Position numbers and translations under genes: made by a program
Source: Cenococcum geophilum 1.58
Lineage: Eukaryota > Ascomycota > Dothideomycetes > Gloniales > Gloniaceae
NCBI GenBank assembly: GCA_001692895.1
Contig: KV748182.1
Coordinates: forward strand, 1,492,341-1,556,340
Direction of reading: 5' to 3'
Length of the DNA stretch: 64,000 bases
The notes under the pieces: generated by a model
Told to the model about the DNA's origin: nothing
What the model saw: only the letters and a program-made list of their open reading frames with translations
Database searches by the model: none
Shown here: positions 1 to 12,378 of the stretch, in pieces
Layout: each line of letters begins with the position of its first letter
Position numbering within the stretch: position 1 is the first letter of the stretch

Positions 1-2274
1 TAAGTAGTAGAAGCTAATTAGGTAGGGGGTGATTAATTACGTTCCCTAATACTAAAAATTAAAAATCTTATAAAGCTCTAATCTCACTAAGATCTATTAA
101 AAAAATAGGCCCTCTGAGGTTCTACCGGCCGTAGACTAATTGCCTATTTAGGTTTAGCGTAATTACGATTTAGATTTCTCCTAATTACGCCAACCTTACT
201 CGCTTTATAATCTTCCTTTCCTTCGCCTTACGCAGCCTTTGTGGTAGGCTTAATTAATTACCTTTTTAATTTACTATTATTAATTAAGGTAGTATAGGGC
301 TTTGCAATAAGGTTTCCTATTAGGCTCGCTTTAATTAAGGGCTGAGCTAAGTACTAGTAAGCCTTCTATGGCCTCTTATAGGAGGCTTTACAGAACCCTC
401 TGTTGGTTAATTTATATAGGGCTTCCCTCTATAGCAGTATATAGAACACTCTATATTTCCTTTTCAATAACCATATCTATAATTACTGCATCCTTGTTTA
501 TACGCACAGCTAGTAGGCCGTGTAGTAGTTAGGTAAGCTTTCACTACTTTTAAAAGTGGTATAATCTTACTAACGCTTATAGGAATTTAAGCGTTATAAG
601 TCTCTCCTGGTTTAATAAGCTCGCTACTAAGGAAGGGCTCTTTTATAATTCCATATTAAGTACGAATCTCATAGTAGCCTTAATTTCGAATCTTGTAAAT
701 GCAGCCAGGTATATAAGAGATTTTAGTAGCCTTTTGAAGCTTTTTAGGAATTGGAAAAAGGACTAAGTCGCCTATACTAAATATAGTAATAGAGTACTGC
801 ATACCGTACTTTTTCTTTATCTGGTTATAAGAGTGAGCCAATCGCTATTAAACTCTCTTATAAATATCTAATATATCGTAAATAGAGCCCGACTCTGCTA
901 AACGCCTCTATAGCCGTAGTTCCTTTTAGCGCTCTTTAAGCTTCTTTAACACCTGCCGCTTAAGCTCTAGCTATAGTAAAATAGTATAAATAGGGTTATT
1001 AGAGTTCTTAATCGCCTAAATTAACTTACGCCTAAAAGTAGGTGTGACTACATTGTAATACTCTTAAAGATCTGCTAGTAGAACGCTAGCTCCACTAGCT
1101 TCGCAATAAAGCTGTAATCGTAGAGCTTTAATTTAAATAGTAAGATTACCTATAAAGTAGCCTCCGGGGGTATAGTAAGGATTATCCAGATCTTTAATCT
1201 AGTTATTTAGATATAATTGCTCTTGCTACTAGATAGATTGTAGAGCTCTCTTAGCTATACGCTGTAGATCTACGGTAGGTTTAGATCGTACTACTATTAA
1301 GGCTTCGGCCTTTCTATCCATTGTCTTAATTACCTCCCGTATACTAGCCTCTTAGCTTAGTGTAAGAAAGCCTTCTAGTAAAGGTGGAGGCTGCCTAAAT
1401 CTACTTAATCCTAATAATTGAATTTAACGAGTTTGAATTAAGATTAGTAAGTAATTAGGAGAGAGGCTATTGTCTTTAGATAGAGTATAGTTCGCAGAAG
1501 TCTCCTACCTTTATAATCTATTAGCTAAATCATGGTCCTTTTTAGATAGATTGCGGTCGCCTATAGAGGCAGTTCCTAAATTTAGAAGGCTCCTATTATT
1601 AGAATCCTTATCTTCCTTATTAAAAGATTTACCTAAGGTCGAGAGCCAATTACTATTGTCTCCTATATTAGAAATATCATCGCGATCCTTATCGGAAGCA
1701 GTAAGGGCGCTTAAAGCAATAGAGCGATTATCCTCCTTATCGCGCTCCTGTTCGGCAGCCTCTCGCCCATTACTATTCTCTTCTAGTAAAGGGCCTAAAA
1801 CTTCCTTATTGCTATTTAGATCCTTATCCTTAGCTTTAGAGACTTTAATATTAGGCGGAGGCTCTACCATAGCCCTTAGGGCAGGCGCCACTAAAGCAGA
1901 AGCCTAAGGATCTCTCCTATATAGATAGCGAAAAGGTATACAGCTAATTGATTCGTGGTACATGCGATTAATTAAGGCCGCGACGATTAGGTAAGCTGTT
2001 ACTCATCGCGAAGTTCCTAAGAGTCGCTTTACTGTATAAAGCTTCTTCTTTATAAAGCCATTGGCCTACTCTATAAGGCCTTATAATTAAGGGTGGCGCG
2101 GGCGGCTATTAATAACTTTTACTCTATAGCGACGAAGTAATATAAGGAGGGCGCCTTTAAACTCTATACCGTTATTACTCTACCAAATACGCGGGTGAAC
2201 ACTGTAGTGATATATCTATTGTAATATAGCGGCACTAACTTCCTTAGTAGTCTTCTGCTTAAGAGGGTAGAGGG
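1..2274 (-). pseudogene. Integrase-bearing transposable element, 3' part (degenerate)
   Basis: AT-rich DNA with many in-frame stops. Read on the minus strand near 2000-2260 it keeps an integrase catalytic-core signature (NNGIEFKGALLILL, then RPRHP, then EQANG-like residues), matching the DNG...E and HPQSQGLVEQANG region of rve integrases of the KRBA2/GINGER-like type. Near 720-880 a C-terminal integrase-like segment (YGMQYSITIFSIGDLVLFPI) is readable. The N-terminal half of the same core is found after 8459, so the gene was split by the retrotransposon inserted between. A low-complexity, charged reading frame at 1511-1891 (minus) lies downstream. RIP-type stops make it non-functional. Assignment to integrase is fairly sure; the element class (GINGER-like DNA transposon or a retroelement) is inferred. 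Confidence 0.6.
2270..2274. repeat. Target-site duplication GAGGG (left) of gypsy element A
   Basis: The five bases before the 5' LTR are GAGGG, identical to those directly after the 3' LTR at 8459-8463. Five-base duplications are typical of Ty3/gypsy integration. Confidence 0.85.
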
Positions 2275-2485
2275 TGTAACAGCGCTATTGTACGTTACCT
2301 GCCAAATTCTGCTATATTCTACTAACCCGCGATTAGCCCGCCCAAAGCTAGCGCCTTAGCGGCTCACCCTATATATTTATTTATATCGGTCCTGGCGACC
2401 CCTTTTTCTTCTCTTTAGCTTAGTATCTTTGTAATACAGCATTCGTTTAAGCTTCGGTTTAGAGGCATTTATTTAAGCCGTGATA
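2275..2485 (+). repeat. 5' LTR of gypsy element A
   Basis: This 211-bp sequence matches 8248-8458 across its whole length. The differences are mostly C/T or G/A, as RIP would leave. It starts TGTAAC and ends TGATA where the 3' copy has TGACA. Confidence 0.9.
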
Positions 2486-3959
2486 TTATACTAAGCTCTC
2501 CCTACCTTGCCTGGGAAGGCCTTAATAATATCCTACCCTAAAGAAACTTTGTCTGCAACGACGCATTAATACGCTATACTTAGACACTAAAACAACTCTA
2601 TATTGCCTGGGAAGGCCTAGATAATATCCCACCTTACGAGCTAGATAGGACTGGACCTATACCCCCGGAATTAAAACTAAAGCGTATAATACCGACAAAC
2701 CTTAGGAAGCCAACGATGGTACTTAAAGTAAGCTTATCTAAGAAAGCTGCCTCTACCTAAGAGGAACCTAAGATCTAATTAGGATCAGAAATCGAAGATA
2801 ATAATAACGTTGTAGACGTACGCGAGTAGATTTATACCCTTGCAGCCAGCTAGGAAGCTAATCGTCTTAAAGCGAGAAATATATAAGAGACCCTATAAGA
2901 GATCCTAAAAAGCCTTACGGCCCTATAAAATAGCCCAGCTTCCCCTTCTTAAAGCCCTAGCCGACCTATTTACTCTACTAAATACGATATACTAGGGAGT
3001 ACGGATATAATAATAAAGCAATTAAAGTCCGTTAAGCTCCCTAACCCCCTACTACTATCTAATAAGATAGACCCTACCTTTAAGAATTAGAGGATTTAAG
3101 TATAAGGAAAGCTTCGCGTTAACTATAACCATTTTCTTTCTAAAGAAGCTAAAATGCTCTACCTCTTTGGTTAAACCACTAGGGACGCCTAACGGCACCT
3201 TTAAGCCAAGTTTAAGGACAACTCCCCTGTCTAATTTATATTCGTTAACGAGATAATATAGTACCTAGCGGCTATTTACGTTAACCTAAATAAAGTACGG
3301 GATGCCTATTATAACTATAATCGCCTAATAATAAAACTGAACTAACCCTTTACTAAATTTTAGACTTAATTCCTATACCTTACAGGAGAAGGCCAGGTCC
3401 CCCTTAAGAACTATTAATTAGACCTATATAATAAGCTAATAATCCGGCTATAAGAAAAGATTACTATAACCTTAAATAACCTACCAACCTATAAAAGACT
3501 TGCAGCTTATTACCTATTATTAGACTTAAAACTAAAGCAGATTAACGCCCGCCCTAATCGGCAGAAGCGACTCCGTAACAATTAGAACTTACTAGCTATA
3601 CTTATAGGAGCTAGAGTAGAAGGACGGGTTATAACTGCTCTTTTACTAAAGGCGGTTATAACTACGTACTGGTAAGCCTTGCCCGACTAGTTACGTACCA
3701 CGCTATTAACTAGTATTCACCGCAATACTCTAATTAACTCTGCCTCGGCTATATACTTTAACTGTAATAAGTAGGGTTACTTTACCTCGTCCTACCCGGA
3801 GCTAAAGGATATAGGCGATATTAAGGAGATAGAGGAAGAAAAAACGTTAGATAAGTTAGGAAAAGAGGAACCTTAGGGAAAGACTCCCCCCTAGGGTACC
3901 CTATTGATCTTAAAGAGATTAATCTTAGTTAGTTAATGGGTGGAAAGCACTTTACGTTT

Positions 3960-6900
3960 CTATGTATAGTATCTCAAAATAGATATAGAGTTAATATAAC
4001 CGCCCTTATTAATACTAGAGCAAATGGCTTTACCTTTATAAATACTGCCTATGTAAATAATGTTGCCAAGTTTTTAAATGCAGAAGCTATCTAACTAGAG
4101 AAGCCTATTTAGGTAAAAGGCTATAACGGCTAAGCTAGTTAGCCTATTACCTATATCTTAAAGTTATATATCGCTCTTAACGGACGACGCTAATATAGTA
4201 TCCCCTTTTACATCCTAGACCTAGGGTCTTATGATATAATCCTTAAACAAAAATAGATATCCTATTTTAATATCTAGTTAAACGTATAATAAAGATAGTT
4301 TATCTGGCCGGAGGATAGACCAAGGTTGCCCTCCTTTATTAGGGAGATCTAAACTAACCGCAAGACACTAGCCGCAAGGGCTAACCCTACCTACTAGTAG
4401 GATGTCTAGGCCTATAACCTAGCCTTTACCTAAGAAAACGCCCGCCGCGAAGCTAGAAAGAACTCTATACTAATAAAGATACTCTCCCGAAGCGCTATAT
4501 TTAAAGAGGACTCTATATACGGAAGCGGGATAGATAGTAATATAGATAACGTCTAAATTATACGGATTTAACCAGTATGGAAAAGAATATATTAATAGGA
4601 TATAAGGGATAACCTCTAAAAGATATAATAGGAGCTAAAAGGGGTAATAATAACGCTAGTACCCTAGAAGTCCCTAAAGTTATATACGCCCTTATTATTA
4701 GGCAACCCCCCTACTATAGACATTGCCATAATTAGCGCTATAGCGTTTTACTTTAATATATACTAGAAGGACAATAAGGTTTTTATAATAAGCCTATATA
4801 AGATTAACTAAATTATTAATAATAGAGAGGAAAGGCTAGCTAAGGAAACCGATAAGGAACTAGTTAAACGCCTCCTTTTTACTATTTATATAAACTATAA
4901 GAATATATTCTTAAAGGCGGCCTTAAATAAGTTACCCCCCTACCAGATATATAATTATAAGATTTAATTAGAAGCCAATAACTCGCTAGGCTATAGCCCC
5001 CTTTATTATTAATTAATAGATAAGCTAAAAGTAATAAAGTAGTACTTAATTAACAACCTAGATAAAGGGTTTATTAAGCCAAGTTAAGCCCCTTTTACTT
5101 TCCCTATCCTGTTCGTAAAAAAGCCTAATAGAGGCCTTCATTTTTATATTAACTATTAAAAGCTAAACGCTATTACTTAAAAGGACCAGTATCTTATTCC
5201 TTTAATTAACGAAACCCTTACACGTCTAGGCTAGGCGAAGATCTTTACCAAACTTAATATCCGCTAAGCTTTTTACCAAATTAGGATAAACCCTATATCT
5301 AAAGATTTAACAACATTCCGTACCTATTATGGTTCCTATAAATATAAAGTTTTTTCTTTTAGACTAATAAACGGACCGGCTATGTACTAAAGGTATATAA
5401 ATAACGTTCTTTTTAATTACCTTAATAAATTCTGCACGGTATACCTAGACGACATTCTTATATACTTGGACAATAAACTTAAGCATTAAGTTTATGTTAA
5501 GAAGGTCCTAGAGAGACTATGGAACGTAGGCTTATAAGTTAATATTAAGAAATATAAGTTTAGGGTAAAACGTATAAAATACCTTAGGTTTATCGTAACT
5601 ATAAAAGGAATTAAGGTTAACCCTAAAAAGGTAGAGGCAATCTGTAACTAGAAGCCCCCTTATANNGTAAAAGNAATCTAGTCNTTCCTTAGNTTNTATA
5701 ANTTCTACNNCTAGTTTATCNNTAANTANAGAATTANNGCAAAACCTCTTATANNACTAACCAGGAAGGANACGCCTTTTNTNTTTAATAATAGCTATAT
5801 ANANGCCTTTAAAGAGNTAAAGGATNGGNTTATCTNTTCCNTAATCCTTTATTACTATAACCCAGACCTTAAATTAATGCTAGAAATAGATGCCTCTAAT
5901 AGGGTTATAGCGGGAATCCTATTACAGTTATATCTAGACGGTAAATAGTACCCTATAGCTTTTTTCTTAAAGATAATAGACCTAGCTAAGTATAACTACG
6001 AAGTACACGATAAAGAAATACTAGCTATTATTTAATTACTCTTTTAATAGTGTGTAGAGCTCGAAGGTACGAACTCCCGGATTAAGATATATATAGATTA
6101 TAAAGCCCTAGAGTACTTTATAACTATAAAGCAGCTTACTAAATAATAGGCCTAGTAGGCTAAAATACTCTCCTAATTCTTCTTTATAATTATATATCGT
6201 TCTAGTAAGTAAAACTTTAAGGCTAATGCTCTTACCTAAAGAGAATAAGATGTAGGACCTTAGGATAAGCTAAAGACCCAATATCGGACGCGCGCCCTCC
6301 TCTATCTAGAATAGCTCGACCCGCGGATTCTTAAGGAGCTAGACTCTTAGTAAAACGAGCTAGCACTAATAGAGGAGTCCTTAGATAAGCTAATAGGGCT
6401 AATTAACCGCCTCTTAACTGTAAACCGCACGGCTAATACCCTAAGGGCCCTCCGCGAATAAGCCGTAAAAGGAGACCCCGATTTTAAGACGGAGGAAGGA
6501 TTGCTCTTATACTAGGAGCGGCTTATAATCCCTAACGTTAATAATTTACGGACTAAACTAATCCGCGAAGCTTATTGCTAAGTCTCTATAGCATACCCTA
6601 GCAAGAATAAGACCCGTAAAATTATTAACTGCCGCTACTACTAGCCGAGAATAGTTATAGATATTAATCGATATATACGGAACTGCGAAGACTACTAGAG
6701 AGCTATAATCCCATAGGATAAGACCCTAGGACTACTTAAGCCACTCCTAATACCAGAGCGCCCTTAGCAGTATATCTTTATAAACTTCTATAAACTACCT
6801 AGGGACCGTAACGAATACGATATGGTTATGGTTATAGTCGACCGCTTTGGTAAACGCCTATTCTTAATTCCCTGTTATAAGAACATCGATACTAAAGAGG

Positions 6901-7830
6901 CAGCCCAGCTATATATCTATTACGTCTACTAAATTTACGGACTATTAGATACTATTATATCTAATTATAGGCCATAGTTTATATCGGCCTTTTGGAATAA
7001 GTTTACCCGGATCCTAGGTATTAAGCTAAAGCTTTCTACGGCTTATTACCCCTAGATAGACGGTTAGATAGAGATTATAAATCAGTACCTAGACTAGAGG
7101 CTTAGGCCCTTCGTTAACTATTTCTAGGATAACTAGTCTAAACTACTACCCTTAATAGACTACCCGCAAGCAACCTTACCCCATAACTTTATAGGGTTTG
7201 CCCCGATTTAGCTAGAAATGGGATACTTACCCTATATAAGCTTTAACTAGAAAAGGCTAGAAGAACCCTAGACTATATAAGAGAAGCTATCCTATACTAA
7301 GGCCTAATAGTACGCCAAATAATTAGAGGAGGCCTAAACGGTAGCCCGTAAGAACCTAGAAAAAGCTTAGAGGTTAATAGAATAGTAGGCGAACAAACAC
7401 CGTTAAGAGCCCGATTTTACCCCTGGCGATATAGTCTAGGTTATAATAAGAAATTAGAAGACTAAACGACCTAGCTATAAGCTAGACTACTAGATAGCAG
7501 GACCATATAAGGTTCTTAAAAAGATAGGTAACTTATATAAGATAAAGCTCCCAGATTTAATTAGGGTTCACCCTATCTTCTTACCGGATAAGTTACGGAA
7601 AGCTATAAATGACCTATTGCCTAGATAAAAGAACGAGCCTCCCCTACTAGTTTAAGTAAACGGTAATAGCAAATAGGAGGTTAACGAAATACTAGCCTAT
7701 AAGATAGTACGGGGAACGCTAAAATACTATATCTAATAGAAGGGCTATAATCCTAACCTAACCTAGTACTCTATATAGAACTTTATAGGCTACCCCTAGA
7801 AGCTTAAAGAATTCTATAACTAATACCCTA
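3960..7830 (+). pseudogene. Degenerate pol of gypsy element A
   Basis: Plus-strand remnants in order: an aspartic protease relic; reverse transcriptase with KIFTKLNIR, TTFRTYYGSY and VYLDDILIY (active-site YLDD codons at 5442-5453, TAC CTA GAC GAC); RNase H; integrase core with DRFGK and STAYYP segments; and a C-terminal chromo-like stretch (ILAYKIVRGTLKYYI). Stops are dense, mainly TAG/TAA where CAG, CAA or TGG would be expected. Scattered N bases between about 5665 and 5835 fall within the reverse-transcriptase/RNase H boundary. Both catalytic aspartates of the reverse transcriptase remain encoded, unlike element B. No intact protein can be made. Confidence 0.8.
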
Positions 7831-8247
7831 ATGCGCCTAGACCCCTAAAGTACCTAGATAAATAGATGGAATGCTAGTATAATAAAGATAATAAATTACC
7901 GGAAGAATATAGGGACAAAAACGCCCTAAAGCCCTAATATAGCTATCTGCCAAATTCTGCCATATTCTGCTGTTTTCTACTAGTACCGTAAAATATCAGA
8001 TGTCCAGGAACTTTAACTGCTGGTTAAAGTTATCTAATTAGTTAGATCCGTGCTAAGACTTTTAACGGCTACTCTTTCTGGCCTAGTGCTTCCACTTAGC
8101 TTACAATTGCCCTTTATACTTAGTCTGGACGTATTCGTGTCCCCTTTATCTCCTTATCTTATACTTTATAATCCTACGTTTATAAGCCTAGTGCTACCCT
8201 ATTTCTAACTAAGCCTAAGGGCAGGCTTTCTTTAAAGAGGGGGGTGA

Positions 8248-8458
8248 TGTAACGGCGCTATCGCACGTTACCTGCCAAATTCTGCCATATTCTGCCGACC
8301 CGCGATTGGCCCGCCTAAAGCTAGCGCCTTAGCGGCTTACCCTATATATTTGTTTACATCGGTCCTAGTGACCCCTTTTCCTTCTCTTTAGCTTAGTATC
8401 TTCGTAATACAGCATTCGTTCAAGCTTTGGTTTAGAGGCATTTGTTCAAGCCGTGACA
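8248..8458 (+). repeat. 3' LTR of gypsy element A
   Basis: The 211-bp partner of 2275-2485. It is the less mutated copy (TGCCATATTCTG where the 5' copy has TGCTATATTCTA) and ends TGACA. It is directly followed by the GAGGG duplication. Confidence 0.9.
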
Positions 8459-8463
8459 GAGGG
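8459..8463. repeat. Target-site duplication GAGGG (right) of gypsy element A
   Basis: Identical to 2270-2274, which fixes the element ends to the base. Confidence 0.85.
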
Positions 8464-9230
8464 CGTAGTATTTACTAAAGTGATCGCGTATCTATAGGAT
8501 CTATTTATATTCGCCGTTGGGCTTAAAGCGCATATTAATTAGATCGCCTTAGATGTAATTAAAGGGAGCTAAAAAGACGATTATATTAAGTGGAGGCCTT
8601 ATAGTAGAGGAAGCCTTTCTATAAGAATATTAGCATACGCATACAACTAAGATTTTTTCTAAAAGTAATACTTACTCCTTATAGATTCAACAGTGCTTAA
8701 GTAGCTATTTAACTTTAATAGATCTTATACCGTAATACTCGGTCGCAATTATATGGTAAGTCTTCTTTTACCCTAAGTGTTTAATATTGCTATACTTCCT
8801 TATAATTATATCGTAAATATTTGGCTTAGGAACCACCTTTAAGGCCCGCTTATTAGGCCCTGTTAAACGCCTTTAAAGACCTCGCAGCTCTAGGGGAACA
8901 TCCTCTCTTATATACCACCGTTGCTTAGCCTTTAATTTAGCGTTACGTTCTACCTGTAAGCGGGCTATATAATTTAGATCTGCGAGCTAGGAAATAAGAT
9001 TATTGTATTTAGGCTAGGTAACGCGCTTTGTTAAGTTAACTCTGGTTTCTTTTAGATACTTAGTAAAGGCAGGCTTTACTATAACTAAGAAGGCAGAAAT
9101 AGCATAAGAGACGTTATAGGAGTCGTCTGCGGTAGAAGGAGAGGCAATTGTATTAGGTACGGAGGTAGTTACGGAGGTTACGGAGGTTAATATTGCTATT
9201 ACCAGTGTTAGATTTAAGCTAGCAATTAAG
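8459..9230 (-). pseudogene. Integrase-bearing transposable element, 5' part (degenerate)
   Basis: Minus-strand reading gives GDLINMRFKPNGEYK followed by ILQIRDHFSKYYAL, the first catalytic Asp region of an rve integrase (D-hydrophobic-D...DHFSK...). An upstream HLGQKKTYHII-like segment resembles the N-terminal integrase region. The frame runs into the GAGGG duplication and continues, when element A is ignored, as YPLKQKTTKEV at 2269 downwards on the minus strand. That continuity shows it is the 5' half of the pseudogene at 1-2274. RIP stops are present throughout. Confidence 0.6.
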
Positions 9231-10125
9231 TCAATATATATTTAGAACTTATAGATAAGACGTACATCTTGTTAAGGATCTAATTAAGTTATACACAGAG
9301 GCGGTAAATAAGGACTAATAAGAAAATTTAACAGACGTTGAAGCTTACGAAGTTCGACTTTTGGAGCCCCTACGCTAGTCCCAATTAGGTAATCGCAACA
9401 AGAAAATCAACACCTTAGGAGGCTTTACGAGAGCTCTACAAAAATACCTTGCACTTAGGTATAAAATATAAACCAACCACCAAGCTTAGGCTTATCAACT
9501 AGCCGTTTTCGCGATGTCGTGTACGCATGGTTGGGGTAATTTGAGGCTGGTCTGGACGTTATCCGATAACAATTTACCAATTAGATTAAGAGGGGAAGAA
9601 AACCGAAGTTATTAGTATAATATATTTTAAAGAGCTTTATGATTCGTGCATAGGCGTTAGTAAGCCTTGCGCTGTTGTACCACCTTATAATTGGCCTGAT
9701 CTTTTGAAGATCTTTTCCGGAATAAAGCAATTGTTCCGGAATTAAGACAATAAAACCGATACACGAATCGTTCCTTTTTAAAGACGATTTGTTCCGGTAT
9801 GACGCAGGAATTTTCCGGAACGAGGCTCGAGCCAGTATGGGGCAGAACATATATCATTGCTATCGATCAGACAACCAAGCCCAAACCCTGACACCGTGAT
9901 AACCCCCCTTCTTACTGTCGTTGCAGACGACGATATCTGCTCCTGGCATGCAAAGAGGCAGTCAATAAGGCGTAAATGAGGCGACTATCCGTTCGGCATA
10001 CGAAGCGTCCCATACAGTCAAGGCTAGAGCGTGGTAGGGATTAGCGACAAGGTCCGGGCATCCTTCTGAGTCCGTGTGCGGTTGTGGGTTAAGTACGTTG
10101 CTGACTACTTGCCTAGGATCGCACT
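9231..10125. other. Transition from AT-rich repeat DNA to gene DNA
   Basis: Up to about 9330 the sequence still has the TA-rich RIP composition; from about 9340 base use becomes balanced. Short minus-strand open frames at 9581-9857 overlap each other and have no recognisable protein features. TTCCGGAA-type octamers recur between 9710 and 9830. This stretch is probably the 5' flank of the next gene; no core promoter element was assigned. Confidence 0.5.
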
Positions 10126-12378
10126 ATGACTACTATCTCTCGCAATACGGGAACTGAGGAATGGACGGTCCAGACAGGGGTTTCCGACATTGTTACTGCA
10201 ATCAATGCTGGGATCAGTGTGGCTGGGTGGATTGGTGGTCTCGATTCCGTCCAGAGAACCCGCCAGTATTGCTCGCGCTGGCTCTTCCAGTTCACCTCAG
10301 GTTCGACGGAGATAATTAAGGTCGATCTCCCACCAACTAAAATCGGATTGCTAACGAGCGAGGGCCTCAAAATACTGGAGGACAAAGATAGCGCTGAAGC
10401 TTTCGGTGGGGATGTTTTCACTCAGTGGCTAGGCGTTACGCTTTGCGCCCTTGCATTCCACTGCGGCAAGCGCGCGGCAGTGGACTTACTGGTAGAAGGC
10501 ATGGTGCCTGGCTACTTCCCTGAGATTGCGAGTAACGAATCCTTGAAAGACTCGCTCAAGCAACAGATCCAAGATAACATTGACAAAATTTTGAACGAGG
10601 GAGCCGCTCGGAGCCTTCCCAAATTGTTTGAAGACCAAGCCTTCGATTTAGGGCCAGGAGATAGAGAGTTTTTGCAAAGGAAATTTAGGCGTAGCGATGA
10701 CGACTCACAGCCGCCTACAGAGACAGACTTCGTTGCTGGATTCTTGAGGTGGTATTCCACCAAACCCATATCTACAACTCCCTACCTTACCCGATCCGGC
10801 CTTGTCATGAGAGTTACTGCTTGCTTACGAGCAGTTGGCTACAACCTCGAACCTGGTAGACTCTGGGATGGCCGGGGAGAGCCTCCTAAGGTATTGCGAG
10901 CACCCATACTTGTATCGGGCGGAACATACGTTGATGTCCCCACGGACAAACACCTGTTCCCACCAGGTACCATCACGCCGGAGTCCGGTGCAATATACTA
11001 TACACTTTCCACCGTCGGAGCTTTCTGCGTGAACTCTTTTTATCACTTGGCTGAGGTCACACAACAGGAATGCCAAACTTACTGGATGATGGTCTATAAA
11101 TATATCCACGACACATTTAGCTGTAAATGGATTGTCACAAAAGTCCCAGCTAACAATCGGTCGGGGAAGACACCCGACATTATTGCGCGCTTTCACCATT
11201 TGAGTCACCAACAACCTTCGGCGTACGCACTTGAGCTTGCAGCCATATACTTTCCGACTTGTAGCGGCATGCTGGCCCATTGCTATGAGTCTATTGGTGA
11301 CCAGAAGACCCTGGATTGTGTCCGTGAGACATCCGGAGCGATTGGCGATTACGACCCACTTCCGGTCGAACTCCAACGCTTCCGGGTGATTACAGCTTGC
11401 ATAGTGCTTGCCATTACTGAGCTATTGGTGGGCAGTGATTTCGAGAGAACAAAGCATGTAGCAACACTCGAACTTGACATGGACGATAGCTTAAAGATTC
11501 TTACCGAAGCTTTGGCAAATGGCCTAACGTCTGGTCTTCCGCTATGGGAAGCCGCGGTAATTGTTTCTGCTATGCATGCTGGTACAGACACCGAACCAAT
11601 TGAAGCACTCCGGAAAAGAAAAAGCCCTGGGCATCGAATTGCAACTCTTGGTCGTCGTGCCGGAACTTTCTGCGTCGTTCCGAAGCTCTTGTTGAATATG
11701 GAACCTTCAACTGCCGCTCTGGGATTCGAATGTCTCAATATCTTTATTGGCAATGTCCCAATAGATGCAGATGGGTGGATTCTTGATGGCTCAACCATAC
11801 ATAAAAGCTTCTCTCTAACGAATGAGAAATACCCAGAGCCCTCTACGCCTACCGATGCTTCATTCGACCTTGAGAGAAATGCTGCACCTCCAGAGACTCC
11901 TTACCTCGGCGTTCCAACCTCTGGAAGACCAAATGAACCACTCTATATCGGCCTAGAACGCCCCCGCCACTATGCTAGCCAGCATGTGCTCCTCACTGGG
12001 CGGGTGAATGGCAATGTTATTGCCCAAGTCAGTCTGCGAGACGTATTACGTGCACTTGTACGCAGTCTCGTGTTAGGAAATGATGAATGTCAGGGGCACA
12101 ACACTGAGCCGAAGCTAATTGTGCTCAACACGACGACTTCTCAGTGGAGACAGCGCCAGTTCAAAATGCACGAGAAGTGGAACATCTTCCTTCATACGTA
12201 TGGAGATAGAGCATGGACTCTCTTTGCTGCTGGACAAATTGAATATTTAGGGGGTATGATGGTTTTCACGTGTCCGCAATGTGTGCAGAAAGAAATGGCA
12301 ACTACCAATGGGAGTATCATGGCGGCAATGGTAGACTGCAGACTTTTCGCTAATGCTCCTTTCATAAAAATTTTGTAG
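10126..12378 (+). CDS. Hypothetical protein of 750 aa, unknown function
   Basis: An intronless frame that opens with ATG at 10126 (MTTISRNTGTEEW) and ends in TAG. I do not recognise a domain. The protein looks globular, with even amino-acid use, scattered hydrophobic helices (FTQWLGVTLCALAFHCG near residue 103; RFRVITACIVLAITELLVG near residue 422) and no clear signal peptide. The hydrophobic helices are too mixed to call membrane spans with certainty. Long proteins of this kind occur as uncharacterised lineage-specific genes in Pezizomycotina. It lies alone between RIP-degraded repeats, yet has no RIP stops, which suggests either recent arrival, single-copy status or selection. A 2.25-kb frame without stops is strong evidence for a real gene; function is not inferred. 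Confidence 0.75.
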   Translation: MTTISRNTGTEEWTVQTGVSDIVTAINAGISVAGWIGGLDSVQRTRQYCSRWLFQFTSGSTEIIKVDLPPTKIGLLTSEGLKILEDKDSAEAFGGDVFTQWLGVTLCALAFHCGKRAAVDLLVEGMVPGYFPEIASNESLKDSLKQQIQDNIDKILNEGAARSLPKLFEDQAFDLGPGDREFLQRKFRRSDDDSQPPTETDFVAGFLRWYSTKPISTTPYLTRSGLVMRVTACLRAVGYNLEPGRLWDGRGEPPKVLRAPILVSGGTYVDVPTDKHLFPPGTITPESGAIYYTLSTVGAFCVNSFYHLAEVTQQECQTYWMMVYKYIHDTFSCKWIVTKVPANNRSGKTPDIIARFHHLSHQQPSAYALELAAIYFPTCSGMLAHCYESIGDQKTLDCVRETSGAIGDYDPLPVELQRFRVITACIVLAITELLVGSDFERTKHVATLELDMDDSLKILTEALANGLTSGLPLWEAAVIVSAMHAGTDTEPIEALRKRKSPGHRIATLGRRAGTFCVVPKLLLNMEPSTAALGFECLNIFIGNVPIDADGWILDGSTIHKSFSLTNEKYPEPSTPTDASFDLERNAAPPETPYLGVPTSGRPNEPLYIGLERPRHYASQHVLLTGRVNGNVIAQVSLRDVLRALVRSLVLGNDECQGHNTEPKLIVLNTTTSQWRQRQFKMHEKWNIFLHTYGDRAWTLFAAGQIEYLGGMMVFTCPQCVQKEMATTNGSIMAAMVDCRLFANAPFIKIL

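Larger units (their letters stand above)
2275..8458 (+). mobile_element. Complete but RIP-degraded Ty3/gypsy LTR retrotransposon (element A)
   Basis: A 6184-bp element bounded by two 211-bp LTRs, each starting TGTAAC and ending TGACA (5' copy TGATA), and flanked by a perfect GAGGG duplication. A purine-rich tract (AAAGAGGGGGGTGA) precedes the 3' LTR. Internal plus-strand remnants follow the gypsy order: a gag zinc knuckle with Cys and His changed to Tyr near 3750-3801, a protease-like LINTRANG near 4005-4030, reverse transcriptase near 5070-5660 with intact YLDD, RNase H near 5860-6240, an integrase core near 6770-7090 and a chromo-like C-terminus near 7690-7830. Many TAG/TAA codons interrupt every frame. 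The element sits inside an older integrase gene. It is inactive as written. Confidence 0.9.

Noticed and set aside
1551..1907. Ser/Leu-rich plus-strand frame
   Set aside because: Antisense to a charged low-complexity stretch of the degenerate integrase element; not an independent gene.
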